A stretch of 64,000 nt of DNA from Ktedonobacter sp. SOSP1-85 (lineage in GTDB: Bacteria; Chloroflexota; Ktedonobacteria; Ktedonobacterales; Ktedonobacteraceae). A program made the position numbers and the translations under genes. The notes under the pieces are model-generated. The model was not told the DNA's origin. It ran no database searches and saw only the letters and a program-made list of their open reading frames with translations. The stretch's first letter is position 1. Each line of letters starts with the position of its first letter. Positions 16,764 to 25,900 of the stretch are shown here, in pieces. Where the stretch lies: the NCBI RefSeq assembly GCF_016587415.1, contig NZ_BNJI01000001.1, positions 6,597,413 through 6,661,412 of the forward strand, in the 5' to 3' direction.

Positions 16764-17381
16764 TTAGGACGAGAAGCGAAAGGACTTTACCATGCGCTCA
16801 AAGTAATCGTGGGACGTTTTTGCGTAGCTGCTGGTGGCGTCCTGGTAGATGATGAAATAGAGTTCTGCTTTGTTGGTGCTGATGGTGTGATTGATGCCGA
16901 GTACCGTTTCTTTGACCGTGAGGGTTGAGCCGTCGCTCTGCTTGACTTGCTTCTCCATTGACCCCTGGTACCAGCGTTCGCCATTGAGGGTGATGGTGCT
17001 CAGGCTGGAGGCTTGCAGGGGGTGCTGTGAAGAGCCAAGAAAGAATTTAAGCATGAGATCGCGTGAGGATACGGTATTGTCTGGGCGTGCGGCATACAAG
17101 ACGTGGAGTGAGGCTGCTGGGCCCTCAACGCTCGTGAAGAGCGTCCCCTGGAGCATTTCGAGTTGGGGTGAGCTGGCCCCGAGGTAGAGGTCCTTGGTTG
17201 AGATATTCCAGTTGTTCATATAGTCAATAGAAAAGAGCTGGGTACGCTGGTTTTTCCAGACTGGTGGCGCGCTGACTGCGTTGCTGGCCTCGAAGCAGGC
17301 GCTCAGTACGACGAGGAGCGCCAGAAATGAGGCGACAAGGCCAGAAACTCGCGCCAGGCGCGTGATTGCAGTGCTCATCAA
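16764..17381 (-). CDS. Putative lipoprotein, PsbP-like size
   Basis: A 205-residue protein. An N-terminal signal segment ends in VLSAC (about residues 25-29), a lipobox, so it is probably membrane-anchored outside the cell. The mature part begins near QRTQLFSIDYMNNWNIS, a pattern seen in PsbP/LpqN-like extracytoplasmic domains, and ends with YAKTSHDYFERMVKSFRF, also typical of those proteins. Assignment to that fold is tentative. It lies 30 bp downstream of the LacI gene on the same strand and could be cotranscribed with it. Confidence 0.65.
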   Translation of the reverse strand: MMSTAITRLARVSGLVASFLALLVVLSACFEASNAVSAPPVWKNQRTQLFSIDYMNNWNISTKDLYLGASSPQLEMLQGTLFTSVEGPAASLHVLYAARPDNTVSSRDLMLKFFLGSSQHPLQASSLSTITLNGERWYQGSMEKQVKQSDGSTLTVKETVLGINHTISTNKAELYFIIYQDATSSYAKTSHDYFERMVKSFRFSS

Positions 17382-17411
17382 AATAGCCTCCTTGCTATCT
17401 TTTGACCAGTG

Positions 17412-18458
17412 TTACTTTTCCGTGAGCGGCCCTGGGCGCGGGGGCGCGCAGGATGCTCTGACAACGAGCGAGGTTGAAAGTTCGACATGGTTGGATTCAA
17501 GCTGCTGCCCGGCGATGAGGCGTAGCAGCATAGTAGCCGCCATCTTACCCATCTCGGCCAGCGGCTGGCGAATGGTCGTCAGGGGCGGAGACATCTGGGC
17601 GCTATACGTCACGTCATCGAAACCGATCACACTCATGGCATCGGGGATGTGAATGTTGCGCTGGTAGAGGGCCTGGTAGACTCCTGCGGCCTGTGCGTCA
17701 TTCCCCGCGAAGATTGCCGTGGGTGGCTCTGGCTGATCGAGCAGGGCATATGTCTGCTGTATGCCGTCGCCCAGCAGATAGTTGCCCTCGCAGATCAGGG
17801 CGGGATCAATCGGGATGCCCGCGCGCTCAAGCGCCTCGCGGTACCCGGCCAGGCGTGCGCGCGAGGTGGTGAGATGGAGTGGACCCGTAATGATACCGAT
17901 GCGGCTATGACCCAGAGAAATAAGATATTCGGTCGCGGTATAGCCTCCCAGCCAGATCGTGGACCCGATGGTGGGGAAGGCCGTGGTAGGCTCGTTGCGA
18001 TCCCCGATGGAGACAAAGGGAATACCCTGTTCCATCAGCGCGTTAGCGATGCCGAGCCGTTCGTAGGGTAGGAGCAATAAGACGCCATCAGTGGAGCGGT
18101 CAAGCAGGCGTCGCAACCATAAAAGCTCGGTATCTTCGTTCTCATGGGTTGCGAAGATCACAAGCCTATGCCCACTCTCCTCCAGCACATCTTGCACACC
18201 ATGCATGATGCCAAGGTCATAGCCGCCTTCCAGGCGCATAATTACCAGGTCGATCAGTCCACTCTGCCCCTTGCGAAGATGGCGAGCCGCGTGATTCTGA
18301 ATATAGTCATGTTGTTCGATGAGCTGCTGTATACGTGCTCGGGTCTGCGCGCCTACGCCGGGAAGCTGGTTGAGCACTTTGGAAACTGTGGTTGTCGAGA
18401 CTCCCGCCTCCTTTGCGATTTGCGCCATGGTTGAACGTTTAATCTGTCGCTGCTCCAT
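17412..18458 (-). CDS. LacI-family transcriptional regulator
   Basis: A 348-residue LacI/GalR protein. The helix-turn-helix (TMAQIAKEAGVSTTTVSKVL) and hinge (NHAARHLRKGQ) are at residues 10-65, followed by a periplasmic-binding-protein-like sugar domain with FVSIGDRN, SLGHSRIGIITG, FAGNDAQAAGVYQAL and MSVIGFDDVTYS. It faces the ABC importer, GH87 and GH31 genes and is the likely repressor of that locus, responding to a glucan-derived sugar. Palindromes of LacI type lie in its own upstream region and ahead of the importer, so autoregulation is likely. Confidence 0.93.
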   Translation of the reverse strand: MEQRQIKRSTMAQIAKEAGVSTTTVSKVLNQLPGVGAQTRARIQQLIEQHDYIQNHAARHLRKGQSGLIDLVIMRLEGGYDLGIMHGVQDVLEESGHRLVIFATHENEDTELLWLRRLLDRSTDGVLLLLPYERLGIANALMEQGIPFVSIGDRNEPTTAFPTIGSTIWLGGYTATEYLISLGHSRIGIITGPLHLTTSRARLAGYREALERAGIPIDPALICEGNYLLGDGIQQTYALLDQPEPPTAIFAGNDAQAAGVYQALYQRNIHIPDAMSVIGFDDVTYSAQMSPPLTTIRQPLAEMGKMAATMLLRLIAGQQLESNHVELSTSLVVRASCAPPRPGPLTEK

Positions 18459-18482
18459 TACACATGCCTTCCCGTCGATTTA

Positions 18483-18541
18483 GGTAAACGATAACCTTGA
18501 TTTGTTGCGCTAATCGTACCTGTTTTTTTCTGAATTGTCAA
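18483..18541 (-). promoter_or_regulatory. LacI-gene promoter and operator
   Basis: On the minus strand TTGACA (18541-18536) and TACGAT (18518-18513) are 17 bp apart. Just downstream the palindrome-like GGTAAACGATAACC (18483-18496) matches the usual LacI-family operator pattern and would block early elongation. Confidence 0.55.
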
Positions 18542-18620
18542 TCGGTGTCAATTGGATAATGGAGAATTGGAGGGTAAAATTTTCCTTTACTTCTACCATT
18601 GACATTGGAGATTTTCTATG

Positions 18621-18658
18621 TTACCTTTTCAGCAAGGAAACAAAAGGTAAACGTTACC
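18621..18658 (+). promoter_or_regulatory. LacI-type operator ahead of the importer operon
   Basis: GGTAAACGTTACC (18646-18658) is a near-perfect palindrome sharing GGTAAACG with the site at 18483-18496. TTACCTTTT (18621-18629) and AAAAGGTAA (18642-18650) add an outer inverted repeat. A possible -35 TTGACA is at 18599-18604, but no good -10 is seen. Confidence 0.55.
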
Positions 18659-18669
18659 CTTGATTTACC

Positions 18670-18737
18670 TTACTACTTATCCGAAATACTGAGCACGGAT
18701 CGCTAGTCACGAGAGTGACGTTGGGTTTCGGAATAAG
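18670..18737. repeat. Dispersed structured repeat, family D copy 1
   Basis: Closing stem CTTATCCGAAA (18676-18686) with TTTCGGAATAAG (18726-18737), and an inner hairpin GTCACGAGAGTGAC. A second copy is at 37156-37224. The following 350 bp up to the importer gene contain no gene I would support, only a short frame from 18821 behind GAGGAGG that could be a leader peptide. Confidence 0.7.
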
Positions 18738-19090
18738 AACATAGAACACTTATCTGGTGGGTTGCTTATTTTTCGTCAACGGTGGACGAACATACTACCA
18801 TCGAGGAGGTTCAAAAAGCTATGAGGCTACTACTATCTCCGCGCCACTTCAAAGGGACCAGGCTCCCTTCGGGCTACCAGGCTTCCTGCACACTACATGC
18901 AACTCACAGGTGGTCTTTCGCTCACCCTCACCTCTAGTTGCGACTACCACTGGCTCTCTCAAGGCTCTCTCAATCTAAGCAGTAGCTGTTTCTCTTATTC
19001 ATTTTATCTATGGTCATGCTGAAGCATTCTTTAATACATGCTTACAACATGACGTAGATATGACATGCTCTTTTTCAAGGAGGTCTCTTC

Positions 19091-20470
19091 ATGGGCACGA
19101 AGCTCAACTTCCGCTCCTCTCTCAATCGCCGGAGTTTCTTGCAGGGTTCTGCCGCCGTTGGTGCGGGCGCGCTTGGCCTGGAGTTCCTGGCTTCTTGTGG
19201 AACGACAACCTCAAGCGCGGACTCGACGGTGACGGCGACCATCGACACCTTACCCCCTACCGCCAATAAGGGCGCTGTCTACGTATTTAACCAGGGTGTC
19301 AAGCAATTTGAGCAGACCCACCCGGGTGAGAAAATCGTTGGCAAGAACGATCCCTACGATCCTACCACCTACTTTGCGCGCCTGGCTGCTGGACAGTCGG
19401 AAGACGTTAAGGAGAGCTGGTTTACTGAGCCGCCGCTCTTGATTAGCAAGCACGCTGTGGCGGATATTACCAGCCTGGCGAAGGGCTGGCAGTACTGGAG
19501 CAGCTATAACCCCGGTATCGCGTCTATTGCCACCGATGCCGCGACGGGCAAGATCTATGGGGTTCCTGTCACTGGCTACGCATTGGGCATCTATTACAAC
19601 CGCAAGATGTTTAAGGCCGCTGGGCTCGATCCTGATAAGCCTCCCATGACCTGGGAGGAGTTCCGTGGCTACGCCAAGCAGTTGAAGAGCTCTTCTGTGG
19701 CGGGCTATGCCGAGACGAGCACGAGCAACCAGGGCGGCTGGCACTTTACCAACTGGATGTATACCGCGGGCGGGGACATGCAGTCTGCTGATGGGACGAA
19801 GGCCACTTTCAACAGTGCCAAGGGTGTAAGTGTACTGCAAATGCTCAAGGACATGCGCTTTACTGATCAGTCCTTGACGAAGCAGCAGCTCTTTACCCAG
19901 GCCGATACGCTCCAGCTGCTGGCTACAAACAAGGTAGCGATGGTTGTCATGGCTCCCGATCAGCTCAATACCCTGAAGTCGCAGTACCAGGCGAACCTGG
20001 ATGACTTTGGTATTGGCCCCATGCCACAGAACGGTGGTAATGCGGCCCTGACCGGAGGCAACATCTTCATCTTCAATCCCAAGTCGTCGAAGGAGAAGAT
20101 TAAGGCTGGCTTCGACTACGTCATCTACAACAATTTCGACCTGAGTGTGATGGAGAGCAATCTGGCGACTCAGTCGGCCTCTGGACAGGTTGTGGGTGGT
20201 CCTGCTAACGTGCTCTTTACCGGCGAATTCCAACAGAAGGTAAATGAGCTTACGACTAAATATGCCAATGCGCCCTTGCAGAACTACCAGTCTTTCAACA
20301 AATCGACTGCCACGCTGCGTCCTGAGCCACGCAAAGAGACACAGAAAATGTACGCCGCGCTCGACCCGGTGGTACAGGCTGTGCTGACGAACGCGAGTGC
20401 TGATCCACAGAAACTGCTCGACCAGGCTGCACAGCAGTTCCAGCAGGTTCTCGATCAGTCGGCATCCTAG
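19091..20470 (+). CDS. Sugar ABC transporter substrate-binding lipoprotein
   Basis: A 459-residue family-1 extracellular solute-binding protein. The N-terminus has a twin-arginine-like motif (NRRSFLQGSAAVGAGALG) followed by lipobox LASC near residue 36, so it is probably Tat-exported and lipid-anchored. The body carries typical features (YGVPVTGYALGIYYNRKMFK, PPMTWEEFRGYAKQLK, GGWHFTNWMY). AAGGAGG precedes the start. It delivers an oligosaccharide to the two permeases encoded directly downstream. The GH87 and GH31 genes beyond suggest nigero- or malto-type glucooligosaccharides. Confidence 0.92.
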   Translation: MGTKLNFRSSLNRRSFLQGSAAVGAGALGLEFLASCGTTTSSADSTVTATIDTLPPTANKGAVYVFNQGVKQFEQTHPGEKIVGKNDPYDPTTYFARLAAGQSEDVKESWFTEPPLLISKHAVADITSLAKGWQYWSSYNPGIASIATDAATGKIYGVPVTGYALGIYYNRKMFKAAGLDPDKPPMTWEEFRGYAKQLKSSSVAGYAETSTSNQGGWHFTNWMYTAGGDMQSADGTKATFNSAKGVSVLQMLKDMRFTDQSLTKQQLFTQADTLQLLATNKVAMVVMAPDQLNTLKSQYQANLDDFGIGPMPQNGGNAALTGGNIFIFNPKSSKEKIKAGFDYVIYNNFDLSVMESNLATQSASGQVVGGPANVLFTGEFQQKVNELTTKYANAPLQNYQSFNKSTATLRPEPRKETQKMYAALDPVVQAVLTNASADPQKLLDQAAQQFQQVLDQSAS

Positions 20471-20563
20471 TTTGATAGGCGAGAGGAGAGCGTCTCTGCC
20501 GCTTCGCGGGGTGAGGCGTTTTTCCTCCCGCCTGGTCGCTAAAATCCTGGAAGGAGCTATGTT

Positions 20564-21562
20564 ATGGGGCTGCCATCGTCTTCGCCGTCCCCCTTGTCTC
20601 TCCGTAAGCCCGCATTGCCACCGCGCAATATGCTGACACCCAAACGTGCCCCGGCTTCTGGGCAGGAGCGACAGGCGGGACGGAAGTTACTGCTAGTCTT
20701 TCGGCGTAATCTCAGCGGCTATCTTTTTCTGCTGCCCGCGCTACTGGTCTTCGCATTCTTTGTCTGGTATCCCATCGTGCTAGGGTTCGCGATCAGCTTT
20801 CAGAGCATCGATATGATCAATCCCCCTGCCTGGGTAGGATGGGCGAATTATCACCATGTGCTCACTGATCCACTCTTTGCCGTGGCCTGGCGCAATACTG
20901 TCGCCTTTACGTTCTACGCGCTGCTCTTCGGCTATGTGATTCCCATCGTGCTGGCGCTGCTGATTAACGAGATGCGCCATGGTAAGGGCTTTTTCCGCCT
21001 GGCCTTCTACCTGCCAGTGATGCTGCCGCCAATTGTAACGGTCTTTCTCTGGCGCTGGATTTATAATCCCGATTCTGGCCTCTTGAATGCTTTGCTCAGC
21101 CTGGCACATCTTCCCGGTGGTCTCTGGCTGGAGACGCCAGGAAGCGCACTCCCCGCCTTGATGGTGATCGCGACCTGGAGTAATGCTGGTTCCACCATGC
21201 TGATCTACCTGGCGGCGCTTCAGGGAGTCTCGGCCACGCTCTACGAGGCGTCTGAGATTGATGGCGCGAGCATCTGGCGCCGGCTCTGGCATGTGACGCT
21301 GCCCGCCATTCGCCCTATTATGCTTCTCATGCTAGTCTTGCAGGTTATTGGTACGATGCAGGTCTTTACTGAGCCATTTACAATCACGGGTGGTGGCCCG
21401 CAGCACGCGACGGTGAGTGTGCTCCTCTTAATCTATAACTATGCTTTCCAGGACGCCGACTTTGGTAGCGCAAGTGCGTTAGGGGTGCTCCTCTTCCTGG
21501 TACTGGCCATCTTCGCAGTGATCTATATGCGGATGACCAATCGTTTGATGCAAGGAGATTAA
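20564..21562 (+). CDS. Sugar ABC transporter permease, MalF/UgpA type
   Basis: A 332-residue permease with six main transmembrane helices after a Pro-rich cytoplasmic leader of about 50 residues. The EAA loop (YEASEIDGASIWRRLWHVTLPAIRP), which docks on the ATPase, is intact. AAGGAGC precedes the start. Ends 3 bp before the partner permease, so it is translationally linked. No ATPase gene is present in the operon; a shared MsmX/UgpC-type ATPase elsewhere is expected. Confidence 0.93.
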   Translation: MGLPSSSPSPLSLRKPALPPRNMLTPKRAPASGQERQAGRKLLLVFRRNLSGYLFLLPALLVFAFFVWYPIVLGFAISFQSIDMINPPAWVGWANYHHVLTDPLFAVAWRNTVAFTFYALLFGYVIPIVLALLINEMRHGKGFFRLAFYLPVMLPPIVTVFLWRWIYNPDSGLLNALLSLAHLPGGLWLETPGSALPALMVIATWSNAGSTMLIYLAALQGVSATLYEASEIDGASIWRRLWHVTLPAIRPIMLLMLVLQVIGTMQVFTEPFTITGGGPQHATVSVLLLIYNYAFQDADFGSASALGVLLFLVLAIFAVIYMRMTNRLMQGD

Positions 21563-21565
21563 GCC

Positions 21566-22537
21566 ATGGCCCTGCCTATCCAGAATCCATCATTGACGCC
21601 TGCTCCGGCGAAAAAGAGCTGGTTTCGCCGGGAACGCTCCACTGAGGAGATGAGCGAGCGTACGCTGGTCTCGCCGCTTTCCTTGAGGCGCCCGACTGGA
21701 CGCGCGCTCTACTGGCTGATTTTTGTGCTGCTCTTGGGCACGACGGTGATTACGCTGGGTCCGATCTACTGGATGTATACTGGGGCGCTCAAGTCGAGCA
21801 TTGAGATTTTTCAGACTCCGCCTACGCTCTGGCCCGCGCATCCCCTGTGGGACAACTATAGCAATGCCTGGGACGTGCTGAGCTTCCCCCTCTATTTTGG
21901 CAATACCCTTGCCCTGGCGGTGGGAGCCGTAATATTGCAGCTCGTGGTATCGGCGACAGCCGCTTACTCGCTCTCCAAGCTGCGCCCGGCAGGTAAGGGC
22001 ATTATCCAGTTTAGCTTCTTCTGCACGCTGATGGTACCGCCAGTGGCCTACTTGATCCCGCAATTCGTCAATATCAGCGACCTGCCCTTGTTACATATCT
22101 CGCTGATCAACAACTGGGCCGGGGTCTGGCTCCCCTCTGCGGCCAGTGCCTTCAATATCCTGGTGCTCAAGAGCTTCTTTGATAGCATTCCCGCCGAGTT
22201 GACGGACGCCGCGCGCCTGGATGGTGCCAATGCCTGGCAACTCTTTACACGCATTATGCTCCCGCTCTCGCGCCCGGCCCTGGCCGTGGTGACAATCTTT
22301 ACCGTGGTGGCCTCATGGAAGGATTTCCTCTGGCCTCTACTCGTGCTGACCGATAGTAATCTACAGCCGTTAAGTGTGGCCATCTTTCGCCAATCGGGGA
22401 TCAACTCTAATTTACCCCTGCCTTTTACCTATCTGATTGCTGGCCTGGCGCTGGCAAGCGTCCCTCCGATTATCCTGTTCCTGGTATTCCAGCGACAGAT
22501 TATTCGCGGCATCAACCTGACCGGCCTGAAGGGATAA
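21566..22537 (+). CDS. Sugar ABC transporter permease, MalG/UgpE type
   Basis: A 323-residue second permease subunit. Six helices begin near residue 52 (YWLIFVLLLGTTVITLGPIY). The signature GALKSSIEIF and the EAA loop (ELTDAARLDGANAWQLFTRIMLPLSRPAL) are present. Together with the gene upstream it forms the channel of a carbohydrate importer of the CUT1 type. The operon ends here with a family A repeat. Confidence 0.93.
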   Translation: MALPIQNPSLTPAPAKKSWFRRERSTEEMSERTLVSPLSLRRPTGRALYWLIFVLLLGTTVITLGPIYWMYTGALKSSIEIFQTPPTLWPAHPLWDNYSNAWDVLSFPLYFGNTLALAVGAVILQLVVSATAAYSLSKLRPAGKGIIQFSFFCTLMVPPVAYLIPQFVNISDLPLLHISLINNWAGVWLPSAASAFNILVLKSFFDSIPAELTDAARLDGANAWQLFTRIMLPLSRPALAVVTIFTVVASWKDFLWPLLVLTDSNLQPLSVAIFRQSGINSNLPLPFTYLIAGLALASVPPIILFLVFQRQIIRGINLTGLKG

Positions 22538-22587
22538 CCTTCCTCCTATTGGTGCCCGATTTATATTCTGCTAACGTGTGCTGCCTT

Positions 22588-22757
22588 CGGTAGGGACCCG
22601 GTTTACCGCGTTCACAGGCGATTAATCGGCTTTGGGCGCAGCCCAAAGCGTTTTCATGCACCACGTCGCGTGATGGGTTACTCTTTCTTCCACAAAAAGA
22701 GGCTTATGCCGCACTGCCATGAATGGCATTTGGACGCGGTAAACCGGGCCCCTACCG
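22588..22757. repeat. Dispersed palindromic element, family A copy 2
   Basis: Left arm 22588-22610 (CGGTAGGGACCCGGTTTACC...) pairs with right arm 22735-22757 with a single wobble. The interior again has AGGCGATTAATCG, GCGCAGCCCAAA and GCCATGAATGGC. Compared with copy 1 the arm sequence AGCTTTAGC has become GGTTTACC and the opposite arm has changed to match. It occupies most of the gap between the permease and the GH87 gene. Confidence 0.8.
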
Positions 22758-22992
22758 AGGGGGCGTTTCCCCCTTGAAGGGGGCAGTTAGTCATTGAAAG
22801 GAGGATTGCACCCGCTAGAAGCAGGCGTCAACACTGCTGTGCTCTTTACCTGTACGCTTGACAGTGAGTCTTGTCAAGAAAAACACAGGCTGGAGGCATT
22901 TGTTGACAGGATGTTACATCGTTGTACACAGCCATACCGTCTCTCAGGCTGGCGGTATGTGTGAGCAAGAAGCCTGGAAAGGAATGCGCGCA

Positions 22993-25900
22993 ATGCAGGA
23001 TGCAAAGCGAAGAAGGCGCACGAAGTTTATAGGGACGTTTACTCTCTGCATTTTATTCCTCAGTACCATGGGGATACTCTCGTCCGCGGCCTACGCCTCC
23101 ACCTTACAGAGCACGAAGAGCGCAAATAGCGCGGTGCCAAATGCGACTGGTGGCACGGGGGCCACGCTGCCCTATGTCGAGATGGAGGCCCATAGCGCCA
23201 CCACGAATGGAAGCATTCTCGGCCCCGACTTTACGCTGGGGAGCCTGGCCTCCGACGCCGTGGATCACCAGGCCGTGCGTTTAACTCAGGGACAGTATGT
23301 GCAGTTTACCCTGCCCCAGTCGGTCACGGCCAATTCAATCAATCTGCGCTATAGTATCCCTGATGCACCTGGTGGTGGGGGGATCAATGCCTCACTCAGC
23401 CTATATATTAATGGTGTCAAGCAGTCGAAAGATCTGCAATTGACCTCAAAGTATACCTGGCTGTATGGTGCCCCCGATTTCTCGAATTGTAATGGCAATG
23501 TTTGGTCCAAGAGCCCTGGCGGCACGCCGCACCACATGTTTGACGAGGTGCATGTGCTCTTGCCCCAGATGGCGGCTGGCACCAATGTCAAGCTGCAGGT
23601 CGACTCCGAGAATACTGCCCCCTGGTATGCCATCGATGTCGCCGACTTCCAGCAGGTGGCAGCCCCGCTGAGCGAGCCTGCGGGCTATATCTCGGTTACC
23701 GATGCGCCATATAATGCCGATCCCACGGGTGCGGTGGACGCCACGACGGCCATCCAGAACGCTGTCAATGCTGGCGCGTCCCAGGGCAAAGGCGTCTGGA
23801 TTCCCCAGGGAACCTTCCTGGTTACCAGCCATATCCTGGTGAATAACGTTACCCTGGCGGGTGCGGGCTCCTGGTACTCGGTCCTGGAGGGGCCACCCAA
23901 TGGTAGCACTGGCACGGGTGTTGGCGTCTATGGTAACGATGCCTATGACGGCAGTACCAGCTCCAATGTCCACCTCTCAAACTTCGCCGTTGAGGGCCAG
24001 ATCTCGAACCGCGTCGACTGTGTCCAGGATAACGGCATGGGCGGTTCCCTCAATAATTCTAGTATCGCTAATGTCTGGATCGAGCACACCAAGGTTGGTA
24101 TGTGGTTCGATGGCCCCTTTAGTGGCCTGACAGTCAGTGGTAGTCGCATCGATAGCACGCTTGCCGATGGCATTAATTTCCATCGCAACATTACCAATTC
24201 CAGCGTCTCGCAGACCATTATCCGTGGTACGGGCGATGATGGCCTGGCGATGTGGTCGTCCTCGGATAACGTGCCAGCTACTGGTGATAGCAACGATAGC
24301 TTCGATCACAACACGATCCAGTCGAACTATGTCGCTAATGGTATCGCCCTCTATGGTGGTGTGGGCAATAGCGTGACCAACAACGTGGTCACTGGCTCAC
24401 AGTATCGCGGCGGTGGCATCATGCTGGATTACGAAAATTTCGGCAATCCGACCGTGAACTTTAGCGGCACTACCACTGTTTCTAACAATACTATAAATCA
24501 GGTCGCGGGTTGGGGCGACCAGGGCATTCAGCAATTTGGTGCGCTGATGTTCTGGGCCGACAATGGGGCGATCAATGCCCCCTTCACGGTCTCAGGAGAT
24601 GAGATCGATAACAGCAACTTTGCCGCGATCTCCTTTGACGGTGGCAACTCTGTGAGCAACGTTGCCATGTCCAATGTGAATATCAACGGGGCCATGTTTG
24701 CCTTCTCCAACAAGGTCAATACCGTCACAGGTTCGGCTACAAACGTCACGGCTAGCAACCTGAGTATTGGCGGCATGGAGAGCTGCGAGAGCTCGGGCTC
24801 GTGGAATGTAACTATGGGCACGGGTAACACCGGCTGGAGTCCGACGCCGCAGACCTGTGGTTTCCCTCCGCCAAACGTGACCCCAACTCCAGTACCCACG
24901 AATACGCCCACGCCAATTCCGTCGACGCCCACGCCCACACCAACGCCTATCCCGCCTCCTTCCGGCACTCTGGTGACAGCGATTAACGCGGGCGGCGGTG
25001 CCAGTGGCAGCTATGTGGCCGATACTGATTTCAATCAGGGGAATCAGTTCTCAGATACCTCAACCTCTATCGATACCAGTGGTGTCGGCAGTCCCGCGCC
25101 GCAGGCAGTCTGGCAGACTGTGCGCTGGTTCAGTTCCTTTACCTATACCATTCCTGGTCTGACGCCCAATGCCTCTTACACCGTCAGGCTGGACTGGGCG
25201 GAACTCTCCTTCCAGGCGGCTGGACAGCGTAAGTTCAACGTAGCCATCAATGGTAGCCAGGTCTTGAGCGCCTTCGACGTCTACGCTACGGCTGGGTACA
25301 AGAAGGCGATTGCCAGGCAGTACGCGGCTACGGCTAATGGCAGCGGACAGATCGTGATCGCCTTTACCCAGGGTGGTGCGGATAATCCCTTTATCAACGG
25401 CATTGAGATCTGGAATCCAGGCGGCGGTACACCAACTCCAACGCCGGTTCCGACCAATACGCCAACCCCGGCGCCTACGAATACGCCCACGCCAATTCCG
25501 TCGACTCCAACGCCCACGCCGACCCCGCCAACTCTGGTGACGGCGATTAACGCGGGTGGTAGTGCTAGCGGAAGCTATGTGGCCGACACGGATTTTAACC
25601 AGGGGAACCAGTTCTCGGATACCTCAACCTCCATCGACACCAGTGGCGTGAGTAACCCCGCGCCGCAGGCGGTCTGGCAGAATGTGCGTTGGTACAGTGC
25701 CTTCACCTATACCATTCCTGGTTTGACTGCTGGGAACACATATACGGTGGAACTGGATTGGGCAGAACTCTCCTTCCAGGCGGCTGGACAGCGCAAGTTC
25801 AATGTCGCCATTAATGGCACCCAGGTCTTGAGCAGCTTTGATGTCTACGCCACGGCTGGTTACAAGAAGGCGCTCGTCAGGCAATTCAGTACCACGGCCA

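Noticed and set aside
18757..18978. 73-codon frame or leader peptide upstream of the importer
   Set aside because: No good start or homology; the shorter frame at 18821 has a ribosome binding site but no recognised attenuator.
19250..20233. 327-codon minus-strand frame
   Set aside because: Antisense of the well-supported substrate-binding protein gene.
22858..22992. Earlier start for the GH87 gene
   Set aside because: It would place 45 residues before a normal signal peptide; the ATG at 22993 has a well-spaced ribosome binding site.
24880..25530. Tandem short repeats that might suggest a CRISPR array
   Set aside because: They encode Thr/Pro linkers and are in frame with the GH87 protein; there are no regular spacers. 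No CRISPR array was seen anywhere in the window.
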